Shown one piece after another: positions 1-8,952 of a stretch of DNA of 46,539 nucleotides. The stretch is from positions 1 through 46,539 of the forward strand of contig CAZOEL010000057.1 in the NCBI GenBank assembly GCA_964578835.1, given 5' to 3'. The notes under the pieces were generated by a model that was not told where the DNA came from, ran no database searches, and worked only from the letters and a program-made list of their open reading frames with translations. Position 1 is the first letter of the stretch. Each line of letters begins with the position of its first letter. Both the position numbers and the translations under genes were made by a program. The stretch is from CAZOEL01 sp964578835 (GTDB lineage Bacteria > Desulfobacterota > Syntrophobacteria > Syntrophobacterales > Syntrophobacteraceae).

Positions 1-119
1 TCGGCCGCCTGAATTCTCCCGGGGAAAATGTGCGGCCCAATCCCCGCCGCGGCGGCGCCCGCTCCAGCCACTTTAATGAAGTCACGCCTGCTGATGGATT
101 TGCCGGTCCTGTCTTCCAT
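1..119 (-). CDS. N-terminal fragment of a Tat-exported protein (cut by window edge)
   Basis: Only the first 39 codons are in the window; the rest lies to the left. The start ATG (117-119, minus strand) follows a strong AGGAGGGG-type ribosome site at about 127-134. The peptide has a twin-arginine motif (S-R-R-D-F-I-K) at residues 10-16, then an Ala/Gly-rich hydrophobic stretch and a likely cleavage area near I-Q-A-A. This is a classic Tat signal and marks a protein that folds in the cytoplasm before export to the periplasm. Many periplasmic ABC-transporter binding proteins and cofactor enzymes begin this way, but nothing visible identifies the mature protein. Bases 120-407 between it and the next gene hold no further gene that I can support. 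Confidence 0.7.
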   Translation of the reverse strand, partial: MEDRTGKSISRRDFIKVAGAGAAAAGIGPHIFPGRIQAA

Positions 120-407
120 GCTTCTTGCCCCTCCTTACTGAAATAGGAAAACCAATCGCCTGAATTGGGATGCGCCCGAGCCCCAATCACATAGCGCCTC
201 AACTGGCCTTTGGACATCACAATAGTTTGCTCCCATAGGATTGAGATAAAGAATAATGAGAGCGCGGACGAAGAGAGGGCGATGCAGCGTCAACATGATC
301 TTTTGGCAGAGCGAAAGAGTACCACTCTTCCCCAGCCGTTACAATTATAAATTCCTTATATTGCCCTGCTGCGCGCAGCTTGGCGCATGCTCGGCGCCGC
401 TCTTTTC

Positions 408-1577
408 TCACGCCTGGATTACCTCCAGGGGGAGCGAAGTCAGGGCGCGTGCGCCCCTATGGTCCAAAAGGAGCGTATCCTCCACGCCAACGCCCCCAAA
501 ATCACTAACGATGGCCTTGGGCTCGAGAGCAACGGTCGAGAAGAGCTGCAGAGCGTCCTTTGCTCCCTGCGCAATCAAAGGCGGCTCCACGACTTCCAGG
601 CCAATTCCATGCCCCACGAAGCGGCAGCGGCGCCCGGGCAGGCCGAGATAGCCCGAAAGCCCCACTTTGGCGGCCTCCGCCTCCCCACACGCAAACACCT
701 CACCGGCAATCGCGCCGTCGCGGAGCATCGCCGTCATTCGTCTGTACACTTGCATGATTCCTGCGTGAGCTTCCAAAAGCCACTCAGGCGCGGGCCCCAC
801 ACAAAAGGTGCGGGTCTGGTCCGTTTGATAACCAAAGAGGCTCACGCCGAAATCTACGATCACCGGCTCCCCGCGCTGTATCGCCCTCCGCCCTGCTCCC
901 CAGGGAAAGGCCGGCGACAATCCCTCACCGGACATGGGCGTATCGACCGCCCCTGCCTTTGCAGTGTTGGGTCCCGACAGCACATGCCAGGAATAGGCCT
1001 CGAAGCTTCCGCGAGCGCGAAGCAGTCCCTCATGGCCAAGCTGCATAGCCCGGGCAAAGAGCAGACCCGCAAGCTCCGCTTCGCTCATTCCCTCGCGTAG
1101 AATTTCCGCCGCGTACCGAAAAACGGCGTCAGCGACTTTCCCGGTCTCCTCGAGACGCCCGATCTCCCACGGGCTCTTCCGAGAGCGCAGCGCAAGGATG
1201 TCCGGGCTCACATCCACAACAGCTCGATTGCCCTTCAGGCCGAGGCGGCTCAAATGCTCGACCGTAAGCGCATCGAGAGTCAGGCCGACATCGCCGTCCG
1301 CAACAAGCTCACGGGCGCGCGTCCACAGCTCTCGCCAGCCCGAAACCGCCACGATCTCCAAAGGCGTTTCCGAACGGGCTCGATCCACATCGCGGAGCAC
1401 GAAGAGCTTCGGCTCCCTCGCGGCGTCGACCCAGAGGAATCCCTCTTGCACTGTGCCGGAAAGATAGAACCGGTCAACGCGAGAGGTATAAAGAGCCCCT
1501 CTAAGCCCGCTTGTCGCCAATCGAGATCGCAGCGAGCCTACCCTCGTCAGGATCTCACTTTCTGGAACGATCAACAT
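408..1577 (-). CDS. M24-family metallopeptidase (Xaa-Pro aminopeptidase/dipeptidase type)
   Basis: This 389-residue protein has the usual two-domain layout of creatinase/prolidase-type M24 enzymes: an N-terminal non-catalytic domain (about 1-150) and a C-terminal pita-bread domain. All five expected metal ligands are visible in order: Asp in VIVDFG, Asp in YQTDQT, His in FVGHGIG, Glu in VALEPK and Glu in GVEDT. It should therefore be an active two-metal peptidase that cleaves next to proline or trims dipeptides in the cytoplasm. The ATG follows AAGGGGA at a 5-nt spacing. It is divergent from tetR and shares the 1578-1806 intergenic region. The exact substrate cannot be read from sequence; some family members act on proline dipeptides and others as creatinase-like hydrolases. 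Confidence 0.85.
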   Translation of the reverse strand: MLIVPESEILTRVGSLRSRLATSGLRGALYTSRVDRFYLSGTVQEGFLWVDAAREPKLFVLRDVDRARSETPLEIVAVSGWRELWTRARELVADGDVGLTLDALTVEHLSRLGLKGNRAVVDVSPDILALRSRKSPWEIGRLEETGKVADAVFRYAAEILREGMSEAELAGLLFARAMQLGHEGLLRARGSFEAYSWHVLSGPNTAKAGAVDTPMSGEGLSPAFPWGAGRRAIQRGEPVIVDFGVSLFGYQTDQTRTFCVGPAPEWLLEAHAGIMQVYRRMTAMLRDGAIAGEVFACGEAEAAKVGLSGYLGLPGRRCRFVGHGIGLEVVEPPLIAQGAKDALQLFSTVALEPKAIVSDFGGVGVEDTLLLDHRGARALTSLPLEVIQA

Positions 1578-1744
1578 CCAAATCCCCTTTCATACACAAA
1601 TCTTATGCTCCTAACTTGCGCCAAACATCGCGCCGATTGAAAAATGACGCAACCAATAAATGAATTTACAGGATATCTTCAGCCGATCCCACGGGGCTAT
1701 GAAAATCATCGCCTTAACCGCCGCCGTCCCTCTCGAGAAAGCAT

Positions 1745-1793
1745 TTGACACCGAGTCTCGTTGGTGTTAGCTACATACCGACGGTTGGTATGT
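1745..1793 (+). promoter_or_regulatory. tetR promoter with overlapping palindromic operator
   Basis: A perfect -35 hexamer TTGACA lies at 1745-1750. A weak -10 region (around 1768-1777) runs into a 21-bp palindrome at 1773-1793, ACATACC-N7-GGTATGT, with identical 7-bp arms. The palindrome ends directly before the AAGGAG ribosome site of the TetR gene. This placement fits autorepression: bound repressor would block RNA polymerase. No second exact copy was seen upstream of the efflux genes. Confidence 0.65.
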
Positions 1794-1806
1794 AAAGGAG
1801 AGAACC

Positions 1807-2403
1807 ATAAAGAAGCCTAAGCATGTAAGAATAGAAGAAATTCTCACGGCTGCCGTTAATGAATTCATCGAGAAAGGATACGAGGGGACTTCGGTGGATT
1901 CTATCGCACGACGCGCAGGGCTTACGAAAGGCGGTATTTACCACCATTTTGGAAGCAAAGATGAGATTCTCCTGGCCTCTAACGAGAAGTTCGAAGAACC
2001 GGTTCTCTCAATGATGAAAACCGCCGAATCGACGCCCGATCCAGTCGAAGCCATCTCGAGATTCATTGAGGAATATCTCGAATACTGGTCAAGCCATCCC
2101 AGGGAAATGGCCTTCATCTTCTTGTCCTTCACCAAGCTTCTGAGCTCCCCCAAGCTCTGGACCTTCTACGAAGAACACAGCCACAAGATGAGGCTGTTCG
2201 CCTATGGCCTCTACAATCGAGGGATTGAGTCGGGCCGGTTTCGCGCGCTTGATCCGCAGCGGCAGGCGCTGGCGCTTCTGACCGCTCTCGATGGAGCTCT
2301 GGGATACATGGTCATGGATCGGAAGCTCGAATCAAAACAGATAATACATAGTTTTCAACAGCTCTTCGCGTACGAACTAAGCACCCGACCGGAAGTTCTT
2401 TAA
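1807..2403 (+). CDS. TetR/AcrR-family repressor of the adjacent efflux operon, apparent ATA start
   Basis: This is a 198-residue TetR regulator. The N-terminal helix-turn-helix is complete only if translation starts upstream of the first GTG (1894): residues 9-55 read as the standard TetR DNA-binding domain, including GYEGTS, AGLTKGGIYHHF and the following K-D-E. No ATG, GTG or TTG occurs in frame between the upstream stop (TAG, 1768) and 1894. The ATA at 1807 sits 6 nt after AAGGAG and is followed by Lys-Lys-Pro, a natural N-terminus. Either AUA initiates or a former ATG has mutated; a start at 1894 would remove half the DNA-binding domain. The C-terminal ligand-binding domain (about 60-198) is typical in length. 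It precedes and probably controls the OMF-MFP-RND operon, sensing toxic small molecules. Confidence 0.8.
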   Translation: MKKPKHVRIEEILTAAVNEFIEKGYEGTSVDSIARRAGLTKGGIYHHFGSKDEILLASNEKFEEPVLSMMKTAESTPDPVEAISRFIEEYLEYWSSHPREMAFIFLSFTKLLSSPKLWTFYEEHSHKMRLFAYGLYNRGIESGRFRALDPQRQALALLTALDGALGYMVMDRKLESKQIIHSFQQLFAYELSTRPEVL

Positions 2404-2425
2404 TATTCCGACCATCCGTTCGTGG

Positions 2426-2475
2426 CTCAGCCTGTCGAGGCATGAACGGGGACATCCGCCCTTCGACAAGCTCAG
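2426..2475. repeat. REP-like imperfect hairpin just after tetR
   Basis: CTCAGCCTGTCGAGG (2426-2440) pairs imperfectly with CCTTCGACAAGCTCAG (2460-2475). The element begins about 20 nt after the tetR stop and resembles extragenic palindromes common in proteobacterial genomes. It may act as a transcription brake for tetR. Confidence 0.6.
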
Positions 2476-2517
2476 GGCGAGCGGTTCGCTTTATTAAAAA
2501 CTGCCGGTCAGGCGCTT

Positions 2518-2533
2518 AGCTGATCAATCAGCT
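2518..2533. promoter_or_regulatory. Short palindrome upstream of efflux operon
   Basis: AGCTGAT-CA-ATCAGCT is a perfect inverted repeat with 7-bp arms, in an A/T-rich patch between tetR and the outer-membrane factor gene. It could be an operator or part of a hairpin. It does not match the tetR operator, so any role is speculative. Confidence 0.3.
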
Positions 2534-2593
2534 GATTAAAGGGCGCATTTATAAGGGGGGGAAACCGTAGGCCCTGAAGGGACGCGACATCAT

Positions 2594-2772
2594 AGCCCGG
2601 GGCACCGCCCAATGCTGGTGAATTAAGGAGCCGATGCAGGCGCAGGTTGGGTTGAGCGATGAGCGAAACCCAACGGTTTTGCCGATCGATGTTGGGTTTC
2701 GCTCATCGCTCAACCCAACCTACAGATCCTTCCGATTTCTTAATGCAACAGCATTGAGGGCAACGCCCGGGG
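2594..2772. repeat. Nested inverted-repeat element with a perfect 31-bp stem
   Basis: The inner arms 2644-2674 and 2691-2721 are perfect reverse complements over 31 bp with a 16-nt loop. Each arm itself begins with GTTGGGTT and ends with AACCCAAC. Outside them, 2594-2630 and 2736-2772 form a second, imperfect inverted repeat (shared CCCGGG, AATGCTG and ATTAAG blocks). This nesting suggests one palindromic repeat inserted into the loop of another. Together with the preceding hairpin it accounts for most of the 2404-2901 gap. Confidence 0.8.
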
Positions 2773-2901
2773 TGAGGGACGATCACCCTCCTTTTAGACC
2801 CCTGAACGGGCTTTGCGCTCGCCGCTTTGCCCCCTTCTAAAAATGCGCCCGTGGATTTCACCGGATGCATGCTTTGGCAGTGGACTTTGGAGCATATGCC
2901 C

Positions 2902-4371
2902 ATGGAAAGCTCTTTCCATAGATTGACGAAAACCTTTTTTCTGCTTGTCTGCGCTACCGCCGCGGGATGCGCCGTAGGTCCGGATTTTCGCTCGCCTCCC
3001 GCCCCTGAGGTCATAACATATACCGAAAAACCGATCCCGATGGAAACGGCGTCCGCTCCCGGCATAGCGGGAGATGCGCAGCGTTTTGTCGACGGCCGGG
3101 ACATACCCGCTCAGTGGTGGACGTTGTTTCATTCGGAAGCATTGGATCAGCTCATCCGCCGCGCGCTTGAGGAAAACCCGACACTGGCCGCAGCGGAAGC
3201 CGCTCTTCGGCAGGCCCAGGAAAATTTGCGGGCACGCGCGGGCGCAGTCCTTTATCCAAGCTTGGACGCAAGCGTTGCCGGAGCGCGTCAGAAGATCGCG
3301 GGAGCTTCCAGCGGCCTTCCGGATAGCGCCGGCAGCACATTCAGCCTGTTCAACGCCTCGGTGAGCGTCTCCTATGCGCTCGACATCTTCGGCGGCGGCA
3401 GGCGTGAACTGGAAGCTTTGCGAGCCCAAGTCGACCAACAGCGATTCCAACTCGCCGGAGCCCATCTCGCTCTCACCTCCAATATCGTCACGGCTGCAAT
3501 CAGAGAGGCCTCCCTGCGCGGTCAGATACGAGCAAACGAAGAAATCGCAGCGGCTGAGGAAAAACAGCTGGAGATGGTGGAGCGGCAGTCGGTCCTTGGC
3601 GGAGCATCCCACGCGGATGTCCTGGCCCAGCAGGCGCAAGTGGCCCAAACCAAGGCCGCCCTGCCAGTGCTGGAGAGAGAGCTTGCCCAGACCCGTAACC
3701 TGTTGGCGACCTTGAGCGGCAGGTTTCCCGGAGACGCCGAGCTTCCGGAATTCCGGCTCGAGGAATTTCAGCTCCCTCAGGAACTGCCCGTGAGCATTCC
3801 TTCGTCACTGGTGCGCCAGCGCCCCGATATCCGTGTCGCAGAAGAACTGATCCATGCGGCGTGCGCCAACGTGGGCGTGGCCACGGCCGATTTGTACCCG
3901 AAGATCACGCTTACCGCAGATATGGGATATAATTCACTGCGGGTCGATGAGCTCTTCACGCCCGGCGCAGCCTTTTGGAGCCTCGGAGCCGGACTGTTGC
4001 AGCCGCTCTTCCGAGGCGGAGAGCTAACTGCGAGAAGACGAGCCGCCATAGCCGCCTATGAGCAGGCCCAAGCCCTCTATCAGGACACCGTGCTGCAGGC
4101 GTTCCAGAACGTCGCCGATGTTCTGCAGGCGCTGGAAACCAACGCGCGAACGTTGCGCGCGCAGGCTGAGGCCGAAGCGGTCGCCCGAGACTCTCTCAAC
4201 CTGACCGAAAAACAATTCCATTACGGCGCAACGAACTACCTGACTCTGCTGAACGCCCAGCGCCAGCATCAAAGGGCGCTCATCATCCTTGTGCAGGCGC
4301 AGGCTGCCCGCTTTGCCGATACGGCCGCGCTTTTTCAGGCGCTCGGCCGAGGATGGTGGGTGAATGGGTGA
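2902..4371 (+). CDS. RND efflux outer-membrane lipoprotein (OMF, NodT/OprM family)
   Basis: This is the TolC-like outer-membrane exit duct of a tripartite pump, about 489 residues. It has a lipoprotein signal peptide (basic start, FFLLVCATAAG, then lipobox Cys) followed by A-V-G-P-D-F, the typical mature start of NodT-type factors. Two outer-membrane efflux repeats follow, with the familiar RPDIR motif in the middle and long helical Ala/Gln-rich stretches in both halves. The open frame extends up to 2827, but GGAG at 2889-2892 gives better spacing to the ATG at 2902 (or 2896). It is the first gene of the operon, followed by the fusion protein and the RND pump; OMF genes more often come last. 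Confidence 0.88.
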   Translation: MESSFHRLTKTFFLLVCATAAGCAVGPDFRSPPAPEVITYTEKPIPMETASAPGIAGDAQRFVDGRDIPAQWWTLFHSEALDQLIRRALEENPTLAAAEAALRQAQENLRARAGAVLYPSLDASVAGARQKIAGASSGLPDSAGSTFSLFNASVSVSYALDIFGGGRRELEALRAQVDQQRFQLAGAHLALTSNIVTAAIREASLRGQIRANEEIAAAEEKQLEMVERQSVLGGASHADVLAQQAQVAQTKAALPVLERELAQTRNLLATLSGRFPGDAELPEFRLEEFQLPQELPVSIPSSLVRQRPDIRVAEELIHAACANVGVATADLYPKITLTADMGYNSLRVDELFTPGAAFWSLGAGLLQPLFRGGELTARRRAAIAAYEQAQALYQDTVLQAFQNVADVLQALETNARTLRAQAEAEAVARDSLNLTEKQFHYGATNYLTLLNAQRQHQRALIILVQAQAARFADTAALFQALGRGWWVNG

Positions 4372-4407
4372 ATTCACCCATTTCATTAATATAGGAGCAA
4401 TAACGAC

Positions 4408-5526
4408 ATGAAAAAACGCTTGATCGTCACCATACTGGCCCTGGTTCTCGTTGTAGCCGCTCTTGCCGCGGTCAAGACCATGCAGATCGGCGCCATGATC
4501 GACCAGGGTAAGAAATTTGTCCCCCCACCCGAAACCGTCACCACCGCTGTTGTGACCTCCGAATCGTGGGGAAGCGCGTTGAGCGCGATCGGCACGCTGA
4601 CGGCGGTCCAGGGGGTCACCGTAGCTGCTGAGCTTCCCGGCAAGATCGTGAAGATCGCCTTCGAGCCGGGCAACTTCGCAAAGAAGGGAGACCCTCTGGT
4701 TTGCCAGGATACAGCTGCGGAAGAAGCGGAGCTTCTCGGCGCCGAAGCCCAGGTCAAGCTGGCCAAGGCTGACCTGGAGCGCGCCGCCAAGATGTTGCGC
4801 GAGAAGATCATCTCTCAGGCCGACTATGACCGGGCGCTCGCTACCCAGGAGGAAGCTGTCTCCAAGGTGAACAGCATCCGCGTTACGATTGCCAAAAAGA
4901 CCGTACGCGCCCCCTTCAGCGGCCGACTCGGCATCCGCCAGGTCAACCTTGGACAGATACTCAAGGATGGCGATCCTATCGTCACATTGCAGAGCCTCGA
5001 TCCGATCTACGTCGATTTCACGCTTCCTCAGCAGCAAACGACTCAAGTCAAGGTCGATCTGCCCGTGCGCGTGCTCTGCGACGCGCTGCCCGGCGTGACG
5101 GTCGATGGTCGCATCACCGCGATTAATCCGCTGGTGGAGAGCGAAACCCGCAACATCCGGGTTCAGGCTACGGTTCTCAACAAAGAAGAAAGTCTCCGCC
5201 CCGGCATGTTTGTAAATGTGGCGGTAGACCTGCCCATACAGGGGAAGGTGCTGATCATTCCCGCTACAGCGGTGCTATACGCTCCATACGGCGATTCGGT
5301 TTTTATCGTCGAAAAGGCCAAGGAAGGGGATGGCGAAGCTCTGCGCCAGCAGTTCGTTCGCCTGGGCGAGAAGCGCGGCGACTTCATCGCTGTTGTGAGC
5401 GGACTCAATGAGGGCGAGAAGATTGTGAGCACCGGGGTCTTCAAACTGCGTAACGGTCAGGCAGTGACAGCAGACAACAGGCTTGCCCCCAACTTCAGGC
5501 AGACGCCTGAGCCGGAGAACAACTAA
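4408..5526 (+). CDS. RND efflux periplasmic adaptor (membrane-fusion protein, AcrA/MexE-like)
   Basis: This 372-residue HlyD-family adaptor links the inner-membrane pump to the outer-membrane duct. An uncleaved N-terminal membrane anchor (about 5-22) is followed by the first half of the lipoyl domain (about 58-95: G-T-L, E-L-P-G-K-I). A short alpha-helical hairpin comes next (about 100-155), then the second lipoyl half (V-R-A-P-F-S-G-R-L-G-I-R), the beta-barrel and the membrane-proximal domain. Its length and the short hairpin match AcrA-type adaptors. Translation starts after AGGAG, and the stop lies 3 nt before the RND gene, so the two are translationally linked. A substrate cannot be predicted. 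Confidence 0.92.
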   Translation: MKKRLIVTILALVLVVAALAAVKTMQIGAMIDQGKKFVPPPETVTTAVVTSESWGSALSAIGTLTAVQGVTVAAELPGKIVKIAFEPGNFAKKGDPLVCQDTAAEEAELLGAEAQVKLAKADLERAAKMLREKIISQADYDRALATQEEAVSKVNSIRVTIAKKTVRAPFSGRLGIRQVNLGQILKDGDPIVTLQSLDPIYVDFTLPQQQTTQVKVDLPVRVLCDALPGVTVDGRITAINPLVESETRNIRVQATVLNKEESLRPGMFVNVAVDLPIQGKVLIIPATAVLYAPYGDSVFIVEKAKEGDGEALRQQFVRLGEKRGDFIAVVSGLNEGEKIVSTGVFKLRNGQAVTADNRLAPNFRQTPEPENN

Positions 5527-5529
5527 GCT

Positions 5530-8500
5530 ATGAAGATCACCGATCTTTTCATACGCCGCCCCGTGTTGGCCCTTGTGGTCAACCTGGTCATCATCATTGC
5601 CGGACTCCAGGCGATCCGATCTTTGAACGTCCAGCAATACCCAAAAAGCGAAAATGCTGCGATCACTGTCACGACCGCCTACGTGGGCGCAAGCGCTGAA
5701 CTGGTGGGCGGTTTCGTAACCACGCCGCTTGAGCGCGCCATCGCCGCCGCGGATGGCATCGAATACATGGAGTCTCAGAGCACGCTGGGACTCTCCACCA
5801 TCAAAGTGCGGCTCAAGCTCAACTACGATTCCACCAAGGGCCTGGCTGAGATCAGCTCCAAGGTGGATCAGGTGCGCCGCGACCTGCCTCCCGAGGCCGA
5901 AGTGCCGGTGATCAACATCGAATCGGCCGACAGTCAGTTTGCCTCGGCCTATCTGAGCTTTTCCTCGAGCGTCCTTCAGCAAAACGAGATCACCGATTAT
6001 CTGGTGCGCGTCGTTCAGCCCCGCCTGGCAACCATTCAAGGCGTGCAGCGCGCCGATATTCTTGGGGCGCGCACTTTCGCCATGCGCATCTGGTTGCAAC
6101 CCGATCGGATGGCGGCGCTCAACATCAGCCCGACCCAAGTCCGCCAGGCTCTGGCCGCGAACAACTTTCTCGCCGCCCTGGGCAGGAGCAAAGGCGCCTA
6201 CATCCAGGTCAACCTGACGGCAGACACCAACCTGAGCAATGTCGAAGAATTCAAGCGTCTGGTGGTGCGCCATCAGGACGGCGCGATCGTCCGTTTGGGA
6301 GATATCGCGGACATAGTCCTGGGGGCGGAAGACTATGACGCCGATGTTCGCTTCACAGGCCAAACTGCCGTCTTCATGGGCATCTGGCCGCTGCCGAGCG
6401 CAAACTCTCTCGATGTTATCAAAGGGGTGCGCGTCGAGATGGGCTCTATCAGCCGCGACCTGCCAACCGGCCTCGAGGCTCGCATCGCCTACGACGCCAC
6501 CGACTACATTGCGAATTCCATCCACGAAGTGCTCAACACCCTCGGCGATACCCTGCTGATCGTCGTGGTGGTCATCTTTTTGTTCCTCGGCTCGTTCCGT
6601 TCGGTCCTGATTCCGATCGTGGCCATCCCGGTTTCGCTGATTGGAGCGGTCTTCCTGATGCAGGCATTCGGCTTCACAGTGAACATTCTCACTCTTTTGG
6701 CCGTCGTTCTCTCGGTCGGTCTGGTGGTGGACGACGCCATCGTCGTTGTCGAGAATGTCGAACGTCACCTCTCTGAAGGGAAATCACCCCTGGATGCGGC
6801 TCTGATGGGCGCACGAGAGCTCGTCGGTCCCATCATCGCCATGACCATTACGCTTGCCGCCGTATATCTCCCCATCGGACTGCAGGGAGGGCTGACGGGC
6901 TCGCTTTTCCGCGAATTCGCCTTCACACTGGCCGGAGCGGTTGCTATCTCCGGAGTTGTCGCCCTGACTCTGTCGCCGGTCATGTGCTCGGCGCTCCTCA
7001 AGTCGGGCAGCGAGGAGCGCGGCCTTGCAAGCAGAATATCTCGCGGCTTCAATCGGCTTAAGAACGTCTACGGCCGTCTGCTCGCCTCCACACTCTCGGC
7101 CCGCCCCTCTGTTTACGCGGTCTGGCTGGTGATCACCATCCTCACGATCCCCATGTTCACCATGTCCGCCAAAGAGCTTGCTCCCACCGAAGACCAGGGC
7201 GTCATCTTCGGAATCCTGGACGCCGCTGCGAACTCGACCCTGGATCAGAACAGCCATTTCGCAGCCGCCATCAACGACACTTTCCGAAGCGTACCGGAAA
7301 CAGACTTCACTTTTCAGATCACCTTTCCCAACTCCGGTTTCAGCGGCATGGTGGTCAAACCTTGGGACGAGCGCCAACGGAACATTTTTCAGATCATGCC
7401 CGAAGTGCAGCAGAAACTGCAGCTAATTCCGGGAATCCAGATCTTTCCCGTCATCCCTCCCGCACTTCCCGGAGGCGGCGATTTTCCAGTCGAAATCATC
7501 CTGGCCTCCACGGCGAAAACCGATCAGATCCTCGGCTTCGCCAAAGAACTTCAGACGAAGGCCGCCCAGAGCGGCATGTTCGTCTTCCCCCCGCTGATCG
7601 ACGTCAAAATAGACCAGCCCCAGTCCGAGTTTATTATCGACAAGGACAAGGTTGCGGCTCTTGGGCTCAACCTGGGACAGATCGGAGGAGACCTTGGCGG
7701 CATGATCGGAGGCGACTTCGTCAACCGGTTCGACATCTCGGGACGCAGCTACAAGGTCATCCCTCAGATTCAGCGCATCGACCGTCTCAACCCTGACCAA
7801 CTACAAGATATCTACGTCACCGGTCCAAACGACAGGCTCATCAAGCTCAGCACCATCGCCAGCCAGCGCGACAGCGTGGTGCCCCGCTCTCTCAATCATT
7901 TCCAGCAGCTCAATGCGGTGAAGCTGAGCGCGATACCCATGCGTCCGCTCGACGAAGCGCTTCGCTACTTCGAGGCTGAGGCGGCAAAGATTCTTCCCAC
8001 CGGCTATGTGATTGACTACACCGGCGAGTCCCGCCAATTGAGAAAGGAGGGGAACAAGTTCGTTCCCGCATTCTCCCTGGCCGTAATTCTCATATTCCTG
8101 GTGCTGGCGGCCCAGTTCAACAGCTTCCGAGATCCCTTCGTCATCCTGGCCGGATCGGTTCCCCTGGCCCTGTTCGGGGCGCTCATCTTCACTTTTCTTA
8201 AGATGCCCGATCCGAATGTTCCCTTTTGGACCAACGCCTGGACCACCACGCTCAACATCTATTCCCAGGTCGGCCTGGTGACCCTCGTGGGACTGGTCGC
8301 CAAGAACGGCATCCTGATCGTAGAATTCGCCAACAAGCTGCAACTGCAGGGCCTATCCAAGCTGGACGCCGTCCACCAAGCGGCCGTGACCAGGCTCAGG
8401 CCTGTCCTCATGACAAGCGCAGCCACCATCGCCGGCCACTTCCCCCTGACTCTGGTCACCGGCGCCGGGGCGGCCGCCCGTAACTCGATTGGCCTCGTGC

Positions 8501-8631
8501 TGGTGGGGGGAATGTTCATCGGAACACTTTTTACCCTGTTCGTCGTTCCCTCCATCTACATGCTGATTGCGCGCGATCACCATGAAGCTTCGGACGAGAC
8601 GACGAGTGAGATTGCGCAGGAAACTGTCTAA
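5530..8631 (+). CDS. RND multidrug efflux pump, inner-membrane subunit (HAE-1 family, AcrB/MexF-like)
   Basis: This 1033-residue proton/drug antiporter has the standard length and layout: TM1 (about 9-28), a large periplasmic loop, TM2-6 (about 335-480), a short amphipathic linker, TM7 (about 525-545), a second loop, and TM8-12 to the end. The TM4 proton-relay aspartates are present (V-V-D-D, residues 401-402), as is the TM10 lysine in G-L-V-A-K-N-G. F-I-R-R-P at 7-11 is the usual signature. It should act as a trimer that captures amphiphilic drugs or solvents from the periplasm. No frameshift or missing motif is seen, so the pump is probably functional. Confidence 0.95.
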   Translation: MKITDLFIRRPVLALVVNLVIIIAGLQAIRSLNVQQYPKSENAAITVTTAYVGASAELVGGFVTTPLERAIAAADGIEYMESQSTLGLSTIKVRLKLNYDSTKGLAEISSKVDQVRRDLPPEAEVPVINIESADSQFASAYLSFSSSVLQQNEITDYLVRVVQPRLATIQGVQRADILGARTFAMRIWLQPDRMAALNISPTQVRQALAANNFLAALGRSKGAYIQVNLTADTNLSNVEEFKRLVVRHQDGAIVRLGDIADIVLGAEDYDADVRFTGQTAVFMGIWPLPSANSLDVIKGVRVEMGSISRDLPTGLEARIAYDATDYIANSIHEVLNTLGDTLLIVVVVIFLFLGSFRSVLIPIVAIPVSLIGAVFLMQAFGFTVNILTLLAVVLSVGLVVDDAIVVVENVERHLSEGKSPLDAALMGARELVGPIIAMTITLAAVYLPIGLQGGLTGSLFREFAFTLAGAVAISGVVALTLSPVMCSALLKSGSEERGLASRISRGFNRLKNVYGRLLASTLSARPSVYAVWLVITILTIPMFTMSAKELAPTEDQGVIFGILDAAANSTLDQNSHFAAAINDTFRSVPETDFTFQITFPNSGFSGMVVKPWDERQRNIFQIMPEVQQKLQLIPGIQIFPVIPPALPGGGDFPVEIILASTAKTDQILGFAKELQTKAAQSGMFVFPPLIDVKIDQPQSEFIIDKDKVAALGLNLGQIGGDLGGMIGGDFVNRFDISGRSYKVIPQIQRIDRLNPDQLQDIYVTGPNDRLIKLSTIASQRDSVVPRSLNHFQQLNAVKLSAIPMRPLDEALRYFEAEAAKILPTGYVIDYTGESRQLRKEGNKFVPAFSLAVILIFLVLAAQFNSFRDPFVILAGSVPLALFGALIFTFLKMPDPNVPFWTNAWTTTLNIYSQVGLVTLVGLVAKNGILIVEFANKLQLQGLSKLDAVHQAAVTRLRPVLMTSAATIAGHFPLTLVTGAGAAARNSIGLVLVGGMFIGTLFTLFVVPSIYMLIARDHHEASDETTSEIAQETV

Positions 8632-8875
8632 CGAAAAGGGCATTGGCTCTTTGCCTGTGCCTATATCGTCATTCCGGCAATTTCTTAGCCGGAATCCGGA
8701 TTTTGCGCTGGGCTTGGCGCGCGCTGGGCGCCGAATGACTGGTTTGAGTCACAAGCGTTGGTTTTTTGTGCTGTCTACCGAGAAGGGAGCAATGATCCGA
8801 GGCTTTTCTTACTTCAGGAAGCCTTTCGACCTGTGGGGTCAAACGACATAAGGCGACTCTGGAGCGACAGAAGGG

Positions 8876-8945
8876 CCGACAAGTCGGCGAATGGATGAGA
8901 ATATGGACCAGCAGTCCGTTCTTCTCTCATCCGCCGGCTTGTCGG
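8876..8945. terminator. Large hairpin between convergent RND and fdhA genes
   Basis: Arms at 8876-8900 and 8925-8945 (CCGACAAG...GATGAGA and its complement) pair over about 20 bp with a few unpaired bases. The structure lies between the 3' ends of two convergent operons, the expected place for a bidirectional terminator or REP element. No clear T-run follows. The rest of 8632-8952 shows nothing I can support as a gene. Confidence 0.5.
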
Positions 8946-8952
8946 ATCTATC

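Noticed and set aside
387..1100. 237-codon plus-strand ORF opposite the M24 peptidase
   Set aside because: It is the antisense shadow of a gene with all catalytic residues; the translation is low in conserved character.
4024..6768. Long minus-strand ORFs opposite the efflux genes (4024-5046, 5275-6768)
   Set aside because: They lie antisense to well-conserved adaptor and RND genes and have His/Asp-rich shadow composition.
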